Notes under the pieces: generated by a model
What the model was told of the DNA's origin: nothing
Database searches by the model: none
What the model saw: only the letters and a program-made list of their open reading frames with translations
Shown here: positions 16,649 to 24,343 of the stretch, in pieces
Layout: the number at the start of each line of letters is the position of its first letter
Numbering within the stretch: position 1 is the first letter of the stretch
NCBI RefSeq assembly: GCF_000349325.1
Contig: NC_020504.1
Coordinates: 7,294,126-7,358,125, forward strand
Length of the DNA stretch: 64,000 nucleotides
DNA from: Streptomyces davaonensis JCM 4913
Lineage (GTDB): Bacteria > Actinomycetota > Actinomycetes > Streptomycetales > Streptomycetaceae
Direction: 5' to 3'
Program-made: the position numbers and the translations under genes

Positions 16649-18775
16649 ATGCGGCCCGTTTCCAGCATCGAACGCACGGTGGCGCCCTTCGAGGTCGTCA
16701 GCCCCTACCAGCCCAGCGGCGACCAGCCGCAGGCCATCGCCGACCTCGCCCGGCGCATCCAGGCAGGTGAGAAGGACGTCGTCCTGCTCGGCGCGACCGG
16801 CACCGGCAAGTCCGCCACCACCGCGTGGATGATCGAGCAGCTCCAGCGCCCCACCCTGGTCATGGCACCGAACAAGACCCTGGCCGCGCAGCTGGCGAAC
16901 GAGTTCCGGGAGCTGTTGCCGAACAACGCCGTCGAGTACTTCGTCTCGTACTACGACTACTACCAGCCCGAGGCCTACGTCCCGCAGTCGGACACCTACA
17001 TCGAGAAGGACTCCTCCATCAACGAGGAGGTCGAGCGGCTGCGCCACTCCGCCACCAACTCGCTGCTCACCCGCCGCGACGTCGTCGTGGTCGCCTCGGT
17101 GTCCTGCATCTACGGCCTCGGCACCCCGCAGGAGTACGTGGACCGCATGGTCCCCCTCAAGGTCGGCGAGGAGATCGACCGCGACCAGCTGCTGCGCCGC
17201 TTCGTGGACATCCAGTACACGCGCAACGACGCGGCCTTCACCCGGGGCACCTTCCGGGTGCGCGGCGACACCATCGAGATCTTCCCGGTCTACGAGGAGC
17301 TGGCCGTCCGCATCGAGATGTTCGGCGACGAGATCGAGGCGCTGTCCACACTGCACCCCCTCACCGGCGAGATCATCAGCGACGACGAGCAGCTGTACGT
17401 CTTCCCGGCCTCCCACTACGTCGCGGGCCCCGAGCGCCTGGAGCGCGCGGTCAACGACATCGAGAAGGAACTGGGGGAGCGCCTGGCCGAGCTGGAGAAG
17501 CAGGGCAAGCTCCTGGAGGCCCAGCGGCTGCGCATGCGCACCACCTACGACATCGAGATGCTCCGCCAGATCGGCAGCTGCTCCGGCGTGGAGAACTACT
17601 CGATGCACTTCGACGGCCGCCTGCCCGGCTCCCCGCCCAACACCCTGCTCGACTACTTCCCGGACGACTTCCTGCTCGTCATCGACGAGTCGCATGTGAC
17701 CGTGCCGCAGATCGGCGCCATGTACGAGGGCGACGCCTCCCGCAAGCGCACCCTCGTGGACCACGGCTTCCGGCTGCCCTCCGCGCTCGACAACCGCCCG
17801 CTGAAGTGGGAGGAGTTCCAGGAGCGCATCGGCCAGACCGTCTACCTCTCGGCCACCCCGGGCCAGTACGAGCTCTCGCGCTCCGACGGCGCGGTCGAGC
17901 AGATCATCCGCCCCACCGGCCTGGTCGACCCGGAGGTCGTGGTCAAGCCCACCGAGGGCCAGATCGACGACCTGGTGCACGAGATCCGGACGCGCACCGA
18001 GAAGGACGAGCGGGTCCTGGTCACCACCCTCACCAAGAAGATGGCCGAGGATCTCACCGACTACTTCCTGGAACTGGGCATCCAGGTGCGCTACCTGCAC
18101 AGCGACGTCGACACCCTGCGCCGGGTGGAACTGCTGCGCGAACTGCGCGCCGGTGAGTACGACGTCCTGGTCGGCATCAACCTCCTGCGCGAGGGCCTCG
18201 ACCTGCCCGAGGTCTCCCTGGTGGCCATCCTCGACGCGGACAAGGAGGGCTTCCTGCGCTCGGGCACCTCCCTGATCCAGACCATCGGCCGCGCCGCGCG
18301 TAACGTCTCCGGCCAGGTCCACATGTACGCCGACAAGATCACCCCGGCGATGGAGAAGGCCATCGACGAGACCAACCGCCGCCGGGAGAAGCAGGTCGCG
18401 TACAACAGGGCCAACGGCATCGACCCGCAGCCGCTGCGCAAGAAGATCAACGACATCGTCGCGCAGATCGCCCGCGAGGACGTCGACACCGAGCAACTGC
18501 TCGGCTCCGGCTACCGCAAGAGCAAGGACGGCAAGGGCGCCAAGGCTCCCGTGCCCGCCCTGGGCGCGAAGTCGGCCAAGAGCAAGGGCAAGGCCAAGGA
18601 GGCCGTGCCCACCGACCGGCCGGCCGCCGAGCTCACCGAGCAGATCGAGGAGATGACCGCGCGGATGCGCGCCGCCGCGGCCGACCTCCAGTTCGAGATC
18701 GCGGCCCGGCTGCGCGACGAGGTCTCCGAGATGAAGAAGGAACTGCGCCAGATGAAGGAGGCGGGCCTGGCCTGA
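16649..18775 (+). CDS. uvrB: Excinuclease ABC subunit B
   Basis: The 708-residue protein has the full UvrB layout. Walker A is [16 protein letters not shown] (Lys at residue 55). The beta-hairpin region includes [21 protein letters not shown], and the DEAD-like motif is [13 protein letters not shown]. The helicase C-terminal half includes [27 protein letters not shown] and QTIGRAARN, and a C-terminal UVR motif (about 660-700) binds UvrC. UvrB verifies damage loaded by UvrA and positions UvrC for incision. A Lys/Ala-rich linker precedes the UVR motif. The gene is monocistronic with its own promoter. Confidence 0.98.
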   Translation: MRPVSSIERTVAPFEVVSPYQPSGDQPQAIADLARRIQAGEKDVVLLGATGTGKSATTAWMIEQLQRPTLVMAPNKTLAAQLANEFRELLPNNAVEYFVSYYDYYQPEAYVPQSDTYIEKDSSINEEVERLRHSATNSLLTRRDVVVVASVSCIYGLGTPQEYVDRMVPLKVGEEIDRDQLLRRFVDIQYTRNDAAFTRGTFRVRGDTIEIFPVYEELAVRIEMFGDEIEALSTLHPLTGEIISDDEQLYVFPASHYVAGPERLERAVNDIEKELGERLAELEKQGKLLEAQRLRMRTTYDIEMLRQIGSCSGVENYSMHFDGRLPGSPPNTLLDYFPDDFLLVIDESHVTVPQIGAMYEGDASRKRTLVDHGFRLPSALDNRPLKWEEFQERIGQTVYLSATPGQYELSRSDGAVEQIIRPTGLVDPEVVVKPTEGQIDDLVHEIRTRTEKDERVLVTTLTKKMAEDLTDYFLELGIQVRYLHSDVDTLRRVELLRELRAGEYDVLVGINLLREGLDLPEVSLVAILDADKEGFLRSGTSLIQTIGRAARNVSGQVHMYADKITPAMEKAIDETNRRREKQVAYNRANGIDPQPLRKKINDIVAQIAREDVDTEQLLGSGYRKSKDGKGAKAPVPALGAKSAKSKGKAKEAVPTDRPAAELTEQIEEMTARMRAAAADLQFEIAARLRDEVSEMKKELRQMKEAGLA

Positions 18776-18842
18776 CGGGGCAGGAGAGACCGCGCGGGGG
18801 CCGCAGTGTTGCAAGACCGACACAAAGTGCGGACCTGGGTTA

Positions 18843-18857
18843 GGCACTGTCAGTGCC
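18843..18857. promoter_or_regulatory. 15-bp inverted repeat overlapping the terD -35 region
   Basis: GGCACT-GTC-AGTGCC is a perfect inverted repeat lying over the CTGTCAGTG element of the terD promoter. It could be a second operator, or chance symmetry created by the promoter motif itself. Confidence 0.45.
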
Positions 18858-18869
18858 CCTGCGTAGGGT
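18847..18869 (+). promoter_or_regulatory. RecA-NDp-like promoter of the terD block
   Basis: CTGTCAGTG (18847-18855), eight bases and TAGGGT (18864-18869) match the damage-promoter consensus with one mismatch, in its first base. It lies 57 bp before the terD GTG. It would drive terD and, 62 bp after terD, the TerD-FtsK-like gene. Confidence 0.65.
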
Positions 18870-18926
18870 TCTCGTCATCCGCGGACTCCGCGGAAACAGG
18901 GGACAGTTCGAGAGGGGATTCAGCAC

Positions 18927-19505
18927 GTGACCGTCAACATGACCAAGGGTCAGGCCATCAGTCTTCAGAAGAACGACGGCGGCAGCCTGACCGCGGTGCG
19001 CATGGGTCTCGGCTGGCAGGCAGCCCCCCGGCGTGGCCTGTTCGGCTCGCGCACCCGCGAGGTCGACCTGGACGCCTCCGCCGTTCTGTTCGCCGACAAG
19101 CAGCCGGTCGACGTGGTCTTCTTCCGTCACCTGGTGAGCGACGACGGCTCGGTCCGGCACACCGGTGACAACCTGGTCGGCGGCGTCGGCCAGGGCGGCG
19201 ACGACGAGGCGATCCTCGTCGACCTGGCCCGCGTCCCGGTCCACATCGACCAGATCGTCTTCACTGTGAACTCCTTCACGGGCCAGACCTTCCAGGAGGT
19301 GCAGAACGCCTTCTGCCGTCTGGTCGACGAGACCAACGGCCAGGAGCTCGCCCGCTACACGCTCGCGGGCGGCGGCGCCTACACCGCCCAGATCATGGCC
19401 AAGGTGCACCGCACCGGCCCGAGCTGGACGATGACGGCCATCGGCACGCCCGCCAACGGCCGTACCTTCCAGGACCTGATGCCGGCGATCCTGCCGCACC
19501 TGTAG
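18927..19505 (+). CDS. terD: TerD-family stress protein
   Basis: The 192-residue single-domain TerD has the calcium-site blocks intact: EVDLDASAVLF (about 44-54), HTGDNLVGGVGQGGDDEAILVDL (about 76-98) and the VHIDQIVFTVNSF strand. TerD proteins bind Ca2+ and belong to tellurite and general stress systems whose biochemical output is still unclear. GTG 18927 follows GAGAGGGG. It appears co-transcribed with the TerD-FtsK-like gene. The promoter suggests induction by DNA damage, linking it with uvrB upstream. Confidence 0.95.
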   Translation: MTVNMTKGQAISLQKNDGGSLTAVRMGLGWQAAPRRGLFGSRTREVDLDASAVLFADKQPVDVVFFRHLVSDDGSVRHTGDNLVGGVGQGGDDEAILVDLARVPVHIDQIVFTVNSFTGQTFQEVQNAFCRLVDETNGQELARYTLAGGGAYTAQIMAKVHRTGPSWTMTAIGTPANGRTFQDLMPAILPHL

Positions 19506-19567
19506 GTCCCACCGGCGAGCAGCACACTTCACGACACGAGACACAGCGACACAGGGGGACGAAGGCG

Positions 19568-21580
19568 ATGACGGCCGAGCTGGTGCGGGGACAGAATCAC
19601 CCGCTCTCCCAGGCCCGTCTTGAGATCCGGGTCTCGGCCGGCGCGCCGATCGTGGCGGGCGCCACGCTCGGCGACGAGAACGGCAAGGTCCACGGCACGG
19701 AGTGGGTGGCCCATCCGGGCGCGCCCACCCAGCCGGGCCTGGAGGTCTCCCGGCAGGCGGCCGCCGACCATCGCCTCGCGGTGGACCTGGACGCCGTGCC
19801 CGAAGTTGTGCACCGGGTCAGTGTGCTGCTCGCCCTGCCCACCGGCGTGGGGGGCCCGGTCCGCTTCGGCGCGGTCGCCGCCCCCTTCATCGCGGTCACC
19901 GGCCTCGACGGCACCGAGGTGGCCAGCTACACCATCACCGGCCTGGACGCCGAGTCGGCCGTCGTTGCCCTGGAGCTCTACCGCCGCCAGGGCGCCTGGA
20001 AGGTGCGCGCCATAGGCCAGGGCTACGCGGGCGGCCTCGCCGAGCTGCTCGCCGACCAGAACCTGCCCGAGGCCGGCACGCTGGCGAACAGCATCAACGA
20101 CGCGGTGGCCCAGGGCATGGCCCGCTCGGTCCCGGCGCCCCCGTCGCGTACGGCGGACTCCGACCGGCACAGGCCGCAGACGGCGCCCGCCGTGGGCCCC
20201 GACCAGGGCGGCCCCACCCCCACCTCGCCGTACGGCACCCAGGGCGCCCCCGGCGCCGTACCGCCGTCGCCCGCGACACCGCCGTACGGTGAGCCGCCGC
20301 AGAACACGCCCGCGTCCGGCTACCCGGCCGCGTCCGGCGATCCGTCCGCCACCAGCGGCGGCGTCAACTACAGCCACCCGCGGCGGCAGAACACGACCCC
20401 GCCGCCGCCCGCCCCGCCCGCGCCCCCGGCCCAGCCGGGTCAGCCCGGTCAGCCCGTCGCGGGCGACGCCACCGGCTGGTCCATGGACGAGCGGCTCTAC
20501 AACCAGGTCTGGGGCATGTTCGAGGACCTGGCGCGGACGACCGCCGCGTACCGCAGCGCCGTCGACTTCGCCGACTCGCGCATGGAGAAGGAGCTGGACC
20601 AGGTCCTGTCCGATCCGCGCAGCCGGATCGGCGGTCAGGGCGACGCCGCCCGCGAGGCGGCCCAGGCCAAGCACGCCCAGCTCGTGGACCAGGCCAGGGC
20701 CACCCTCGACCGGGACCTCGCCCAGCTCACCGCCGAGGTCGATGTCGTCGAGCCCGCGCTGCCCCCGCCCTACGCCCGCTGGGACAACCCGGTCTGGCAT
20801 GCCTACCGTGTGCCGATGGAGACGCCCATGGCGGTGCGCCTGGGCGATCTGCACCTGCCCGAGAGCGATCCGCTGCGGATCCCGATGCTGGTCCGGCTGC
20901 CGCTGGAGCGCGGTCTGTGGATCGACAGCGGAGCGTCCGGATCGCTGGACGGCGCGTTCCACGACTCGCACGATCTGCGCCGGCTCGCCCTGGAGACGGC
21001 CGTGGCGCATGCGGCCCGGCTGCTCGCCGTCTATCCGGCGGGCGACTTCACGGTCCATGTCATCGACCCGGCCGGTTCCGGCGCCCAGCCGCTCGCGCCG
21101 CTGGTGCAGACCGGTGTGCTCGCCGCTCCGCCCGCCGTCGGCGCGGCGGGGGTGACGGAGCTCCTCGGCCGTCTCACCCAGCGCGTCGACCTGGTGCAGA
21201 TGGCGGTGCGCGGTGGCGCGCCCGAGTCGCTCCCGCAGGGCTTCGACACCTCCGAGCAGCTGCTGATCGTCAATGACTTCCCGCACGGCTTCGACGACCG
21301 GGCCGTGAACCAGCTGCGCTATCTCGCGGACGAGGGCCCGTCCGTCGGCGTCCATCTGATGATGGTCGCGGACCGCGAGGAGGCCTCCGCCTACGGCCCG
21401 CTGCTGGACCCGTTGTGGCGTTCGCTGCTGCGACTGACCCCGGTGCCCGAGGACCACCTCGCCGACCCCTGGGTGGGCCATGCCTGGACGTACGAGCCCC
21501 CGCTCGTGCCGCCCGGCAGTCAGGTGCTCCAGCAGGTGCTGACCCAGGTCGCCGCGGCCCGCCGCTCCTGGAACCGGTGA
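19568..21580 (+). CDS. TerD-like domain fused to a degenerate FtsK/HerA-like domain
   Basis: The 670-residue protein has three parts. Residues 1-175 are a TerD-like beta-sandwich that lacks the DLDAS and GDxxxG calcium motifs of its neighbour. Residues 176-300 are a Pro/Gly-rich disordered linker. Residues 300-670 have the layout of an FtsK/SpoIIIE-type ATPase: a strand, WIDSGASGSLDGAFHDS in the P-loop position (about 450), VHVIDPAG, LLIVNDFPHGFDD in the Walker B position (about 564), and SVGVHLMMVADRE, similar to FtsK RaxGIHLI-type segments. The P-loop lysine is absent, so ATP hydrolysis is doubtful. ATG 19568 has GGGGGACGAAGG upstream. Confidence 0.85.
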   Translation: MTAELVRGQNHPLSQARLEIRVSAGAPIVAGATLGDENGKVHGTEWVAHPGAPTQPGLEVSRQAAADHRLAVDLDAVPEVVHRVSVLLALPTGVGGPVRFGAVAAPFIAVTGLDGTEVASYTITGLDAESAVVALELYRRQGAWKVRAIGQGYAGGLAELLADQNLPEAGTLANSINDAVAQGMARSVPAPPSRTADSDRHRPQTAPAVGPDQGGPTPTSPYGTQGAPGAVPPSPATPPYGEPPQNTPASGYPAASGDPSATSGGVNYSHPRRQNTTPPPPAPPAPPAQPGQPGQPVAGDATGWSMDERLYNQVWGMFEDLARTTAAYRSAVDFADSRMEKELDQVLSDPRSRIGGQGDAAREAAQAKHAQLVDQARATLDRDLAQLTAEVDVVEPALPPPYARWDNPVWHAYRVPMETPMAVRLGDLHLPESDPLRIPMLVRLPLERGLWIDSGASGSLDGAFHDSHDLRRLALETAVAHAARLLAVYPAGDFTVHVIDPAGSGAQPLAPLVQTGVLAAPPAVGAAGVTELLGRLTQRVDLVQMAVRGGAPESLPQGFDTSEQLLIVNDFPHGFDDRAVNQLRYLADEGPSVGVHLMMVADREEASAYGPLLDPLWRSLLRLTPVPEDHLADPWVGHAWTYEPPLVPPGSQVLQQVLTQVAAARRSWNR

Positions 21581-21690
21581 CCCTGATCTGACCTTTACAA
21601 AGCATCGGTAAAGCCACCCTGAGCTTGGCTTTTGGTCTTTCTTTTACCTCACTCTTTACCTTTCCTTGGCGATTGGGTTACTCTCCTTTG

Positions 21691-21763
21691 TACGGAGGGG
21701 GAGTGCTCCTGACCTCCGGCAGCGACGACAACGCTGACCTTTGCCGTTCTGAACTGCCGGAGG
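21691..21763 (+). promoter_or_regulatory. Structured terC leader, candidate translational riboswitch
   Basis: Arms CCTCCGGCAG (21713-21722) and CTGCCGGAGG (21754-21763) pair perfectly over 10 bp and bury GGAGG, the terC ribosome site, which lies four bases before GTG 21768. The same CCTCCG can instead pair with CGGAGG at 21693-21698, freeing the ribosome site. A GGGGAGT element sits between the alternatives, and a small CAGCG/CGCTG hairpin lies in the loop. TerC genes are classic yybP-ykoY (Mn2+) riboswitch targets, but the second conserved loop of that class is not recognisable. The likely promoter is TTTACC-N18-TACTCT, just upstream. Confidence 0.55.
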
Positions 21764-21767
21764 CGCA

Positions 21768-22769
21768 GTGGATGTTTCCGTGACCCTGTGGGTCCTGACG
21801 ATCGTGGGCCTCGCCGCCCTGATCGCGGTCGACTTCTTCATCGGCCGCAAGCCGCACGACGTGTCCATCAAGGAAGCCGGGATCTGGACCGTCGTCTGGA
21901 TCGCCCTCGCCGGACTCTTCGGCCTCGGCCTGCTGCTCTTCGGCGGCGGGCAGCCGGCCGGTGAGTTCTTCGCCGGCTTCATCACCGAGAAGTCGCTGAG
22001 CGTCGACAACCTCTTCGTCTTCGTCCTGATCATGGCGAAGTTCGCGGTGCCCTCGCAGTACCAGCAGCGCGTGCTGCTCGTCGGCGTGCTCATAGCCCTG
22101 GTCCTGCGCGCGATCTTCATCGCCGCCGGTGCCGCGATCCTCGCCAGCTTCGCCTGGGTGTTCTACCTCTTCGGCGCCTTCCTGATCTGGACCGCCTGGA
22201 AGCTCATCCAGGAGGCCCGCGCCGACGACGAGGAAGAGGAGTTCGAGGAGAACAAGCTCCTCAAGGCCGCCGAGCGCCGCTTCGGTGTCGCCGACCGTTA
22301 CCACGGCACCAAGCTGTGGATCGAGCAGAACGGCAAGCGGGTCATGACCCCGATGCTCGTCGTGATGCTCGCGATCGGTACGACGGACGTCCTGTTCGCC
22401 CTCGACTCCATCCCCGCGATCTTCGGCCTGACGCAGGACCCGTACATCGTCTTCACCGCCAACGCCTTCGCCCTGATGGGCCTCAGGCAGCTGTACTTCC
22501 TCATCGGCGGCCTGCTGAGGAAGCTGGTCCACCTGAGCTACGGCCTGTCGGTCATCCTCGGCTTCATCGGCGTGAAGCTGGTCCTGCACGCCCTGCACGA
22601 GTCCGGGGTGCATGTCCCGGAGATCAGCATTCCGGTCTCGCTCGGCGTCATCTGCTCGGTCCTGATCGTCACCACGATCACCAGCCTCCGTGCCTCCAAG
22701 AAGCAGGTGGCGGCCGAGGCGGCGCAGAAGGAGAGCGAAGGCGCTCCGAAGGACAGCATCGGGGCCTGA
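21768..22769 (+). CDS. terC: TerC-family membrane protein (metal exporter type)
   Basis: The 333-residue protein has about nine membrane segments with TerC signatures: LIAVDFFIGRK, EKSLSVDNLFVFVLIMAKF (conserved acidic pair in the membrane) and a second half with DVLFALDSIPAIFGLTQDPYIVFTANAFALMGLRQLYF. The family includes Mn2+ exporters (Alx, MeeF/YceF) and tellurite-resistance proteins that may load metals onto exported proteins. The ribosome site is within a competing hairpin, suggesting translational control. A strong terminator follows. It lies next to the terD block, though with its own leader. Confidence 0.95.
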   Translation: MDVSVTLWVLTIVGLAALIAVDFFIGRKPHDVSIKEAGIWTVVWIALAGLFGLGLLLFGGGQPAGEFFAGFITEKSLSVDNLFVFVLIMAKFAVPSQYQQRVLLVGVLIALVLRAIFIAAGAAILASFAWVFYLFGAFLIWTAWKLIQEARADDEEEEFEENKLLKAAERRFGVADRYHGTKLWIEQNGKRVMTPMLVVMLAIGTTDVLFALDSIPAIFGLTQDPYIVFTANAFALMGLRQLYFLIGGLLRKLVHLSYGLSVILGFIGVKLVLHALHESGVHVPEISIPVSLGVICSVLIVTTITSLRASKKQVAAEAAQKESEGAPKDSIGA

Positions 22770-22792
22770 CGGCTTCGGGCGTAGAAACAACC

Positions 22793-22840
22793 ATCACCGG
22801 GAGTGACGCGTGCCGATTGCCGCGTGACGCTCCCGGTGAT
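22793..22840 (+). terminator. terC terminator
   Basis: Perfect 11-bp arms ATCACCGGGAG (22793-22803) and CTCCCGGTGAT (22830-22840) are followed by a T-rich stretch (TGCTTTGTT). Confidence 0.85.
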
Positions 22841-22898
22841 TGCTTTGTTCTGAGCGCGTTCCCCGGCCAGGGGGCGCAGTGGCCGGCGGAGGTAATCC

Positions 22899-23201
22899 GT
22901 GAAGTTCGTGCAGATCATCGACTTCGAGACCGAGCGGCTCGACGAAATGGAACCGCTGCTGGAAGAGGCGCGGCAGCGCAACGCGGGCCGGGAGGGCGGC
23001 CCCACCCACCGCATCCTCCTCAAGGACCGTGACACGCCGGGGCGTTACCTCTCCCTGATCGAGTTCGACTCGTACGAGGAGGCCATGCGCAACAGCGAGG
23101 ACCCCGAGACGACCAAGATGGCCGAGCAACTGGGTGCGTTGTGCACCCGTGAGCCCCGCTTCGTCAACTGCGATCTGCTGGACTCCAGCGACCTGAAGTA
23201 A
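22899..23201 (+). CDS. Small conserved protein, dimeric alpha-beta-barrel type
   Basis: The 100-residue protein has a ferredoxin-like beta-alpha-beta pattern (MKFVQIIDFE, then helix, then HRILLKDRDTPGRYLSLIEFDSYEEAMRNSEDPET). This resembles antibiotic-biosynthesis-monooxygenase and stress-response dimeric barrel proteins. No catalytic residue can be assigned. GTG 22899 has GGAGG seven bases upstream. It is flanked by terminators on both sides and is therefore monocistronic. Confidence 0.8.
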   Translation: MKFVQIIDFETERLDEMEPLLEEARQRNAGREGGPTHRILLKDRDTPGRYLSLIEFDSYEEAMRNSEDPETTKMAEQLGALCTREPRFVNCDLLDSSDLK

Positions 23202-23214
23202 CCCAGCGGCAGGC

Positions 23215-23247
23215 GACGGGCCCCATGGCCGACGTGCGGGGCCCGTC
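23215..23247 (+). terminator. Terminator of the small alpha-beta-barrel gene
   Basis: Perfect 10-bp arms GACGGGCCCC (23215-23224) and GGGGCCCGTC (23238-23247) lie just after the stop at 23201. Confidence 0.75.
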
Positions 23248-23268
23248 CGCCTTTGCGACGATCGCTGC

Positions 23269-24333
23269 ATGATCACTCGGCTGAGGTCGCTCACCACCCG
23301 GTGGACGGCCTTCGTGCCGGTGCTCTCGGTCGTCCTGTTGGCCCTCACCTGGAGCCGGGATCTGCCCGGCGCGGTCGTGGCCGTGGTGACGCTGGTACTC
23401 GCCGGAGCCGTCCTGGCCGCCGTCCACCACGCGGAGGTCGTCGCCCACCGGGTCGGCGAGCCCTTCGGCTCCCTGGTCCTCGCGATCGCGGTCACGGTCA
23501 TCGAAGTCGCCCTGATCGTCACCCTGATGGCGGACGGCGGCGACAAGAGCGCCACCCTCGCGCGGGACACCGTCTTCGCGGCCGTGATGATCACCTGCAA
23601 CGGCATCGTCGGCCTGTGTCTACTGGTCGCGTCCCTCCGCCACGGCACCGCGATCTTCAACCCCGAAGGCACCGGCGCCGCCCTGGCGACCGTCGCCACC
23701 CTCGCCACGCTCAGCCTGGTCCTGCCGACGTTCACCACCAGCAAGCCGGGCCCGGAGTTCTCCAGCGTCCAACTGACCTTCGCCGCGCTCTCCTCACTCA
23801 TCCTCTACGGCCTGTTCGTCGCGACCCAGACCGTGCGGCACCGCGACTACTTCCTGCCCATCACCCGGCAGGGCGAGGTGATCACCGCGGACGCTCACGC
23901 CGACGCGCCCTCCGCCCGTACCGCGCTGATCAGCCTGAGCCTGCTGGGCCTGGCCCTGATCGGCGTCGTAGGGCTCGCCAAGGCGGTCTCGCCCACCATC
24001 GAGTCCGGGGTGGAGTCGGCCGGTCTCGGCCACGCCGTCGTCGGAGTGATCATCGCGATGCTGGTGCTGCTCCCCGAGACGATCGCCGCGCTGCGCTCCG
24101 CCCGCCGCGACCGCGTGCAGACCAGCCTGAACCTCGCGCTCGGCTCGGCGATGGCCAGCATCGGCCTGACCATCCCCGCGGTCGCCCTGGCGACGATCTG
24201 GCTCTCCGGGCCACTCGTCCTCGGCCTCGGCGCCACCCATATGCTGCTGCTCGCCCTGACCGTCGTGGTCAGCTCCCTGACGGTGGTGTGCCCGGCCGCG
24301 CCACACCCCTCCAGGGCGGGGTGCACCTGGTGA
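23269..24333 (+). CDS. chaA: ChaA-type cation/proton antiporter, C-terminal frameshift
   Basis: The 354-residue CAX-superfamily protein has about eleven membrane segments. Both alpha-repeat signatures are present: GEPFGSLVLAIAVTVIEVALI (about 64-84) and VLLPETIAALRSARRD followed by LALGSAMASIGLTIPAVA. It exchanges Ca2+ or Na+ for H+. After SSLTVV the frame changes at GGTGGTGTG (24282-24290): the family ending (PGRATPLQG, then a last membrane helix ending LELAINP) continues in the +2 frame to a stop at 24371. A two-base TG expansion explains this. As written, the last helix is replaced by a short tail. Confidence 0.85.
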   Translation: MITRLRSLTTRWTAFVPVLSVVLLALTWSRDLPGAVVAVVTLVLAGAVLAAVHHAEVVAHRVGEPFGSLVLAIAVTVIEVALIVTLMADGGDKSATLARDTVFAAVMITCNGIVGLCLLVASLRHGTAIFNPEGTGAALATVATLATLSLVLPTFTTSKPGPEFSSVQLTFAALSSLILYGLFVATQTVRHRDYFLPITRQGEVITADAHADAPSARTALISLSLLGLALIGVVGLAKAVSPTIESGVESAGLGHAVVGVIIAMLVLLPETIAALRSARRDRVQTSLNLALGSAMASIGLTIPAVALATIWLSGPLVLGLGATHMLLLALTVVVSSLTVVCPAAPHPSRAGCTW

Positions 24334-24343
24334 TCTTCTCCGC

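Noticed and set aside
15641..18847. 1068-codon open frame on the minus strand across the MHYT gene and uvrB
   Set aside because: It lies opposite two clear genes, its composition (Val/Leu/Asp/Gly/His) is that of an antisense codon-position shadow, and it has no ribosome site.
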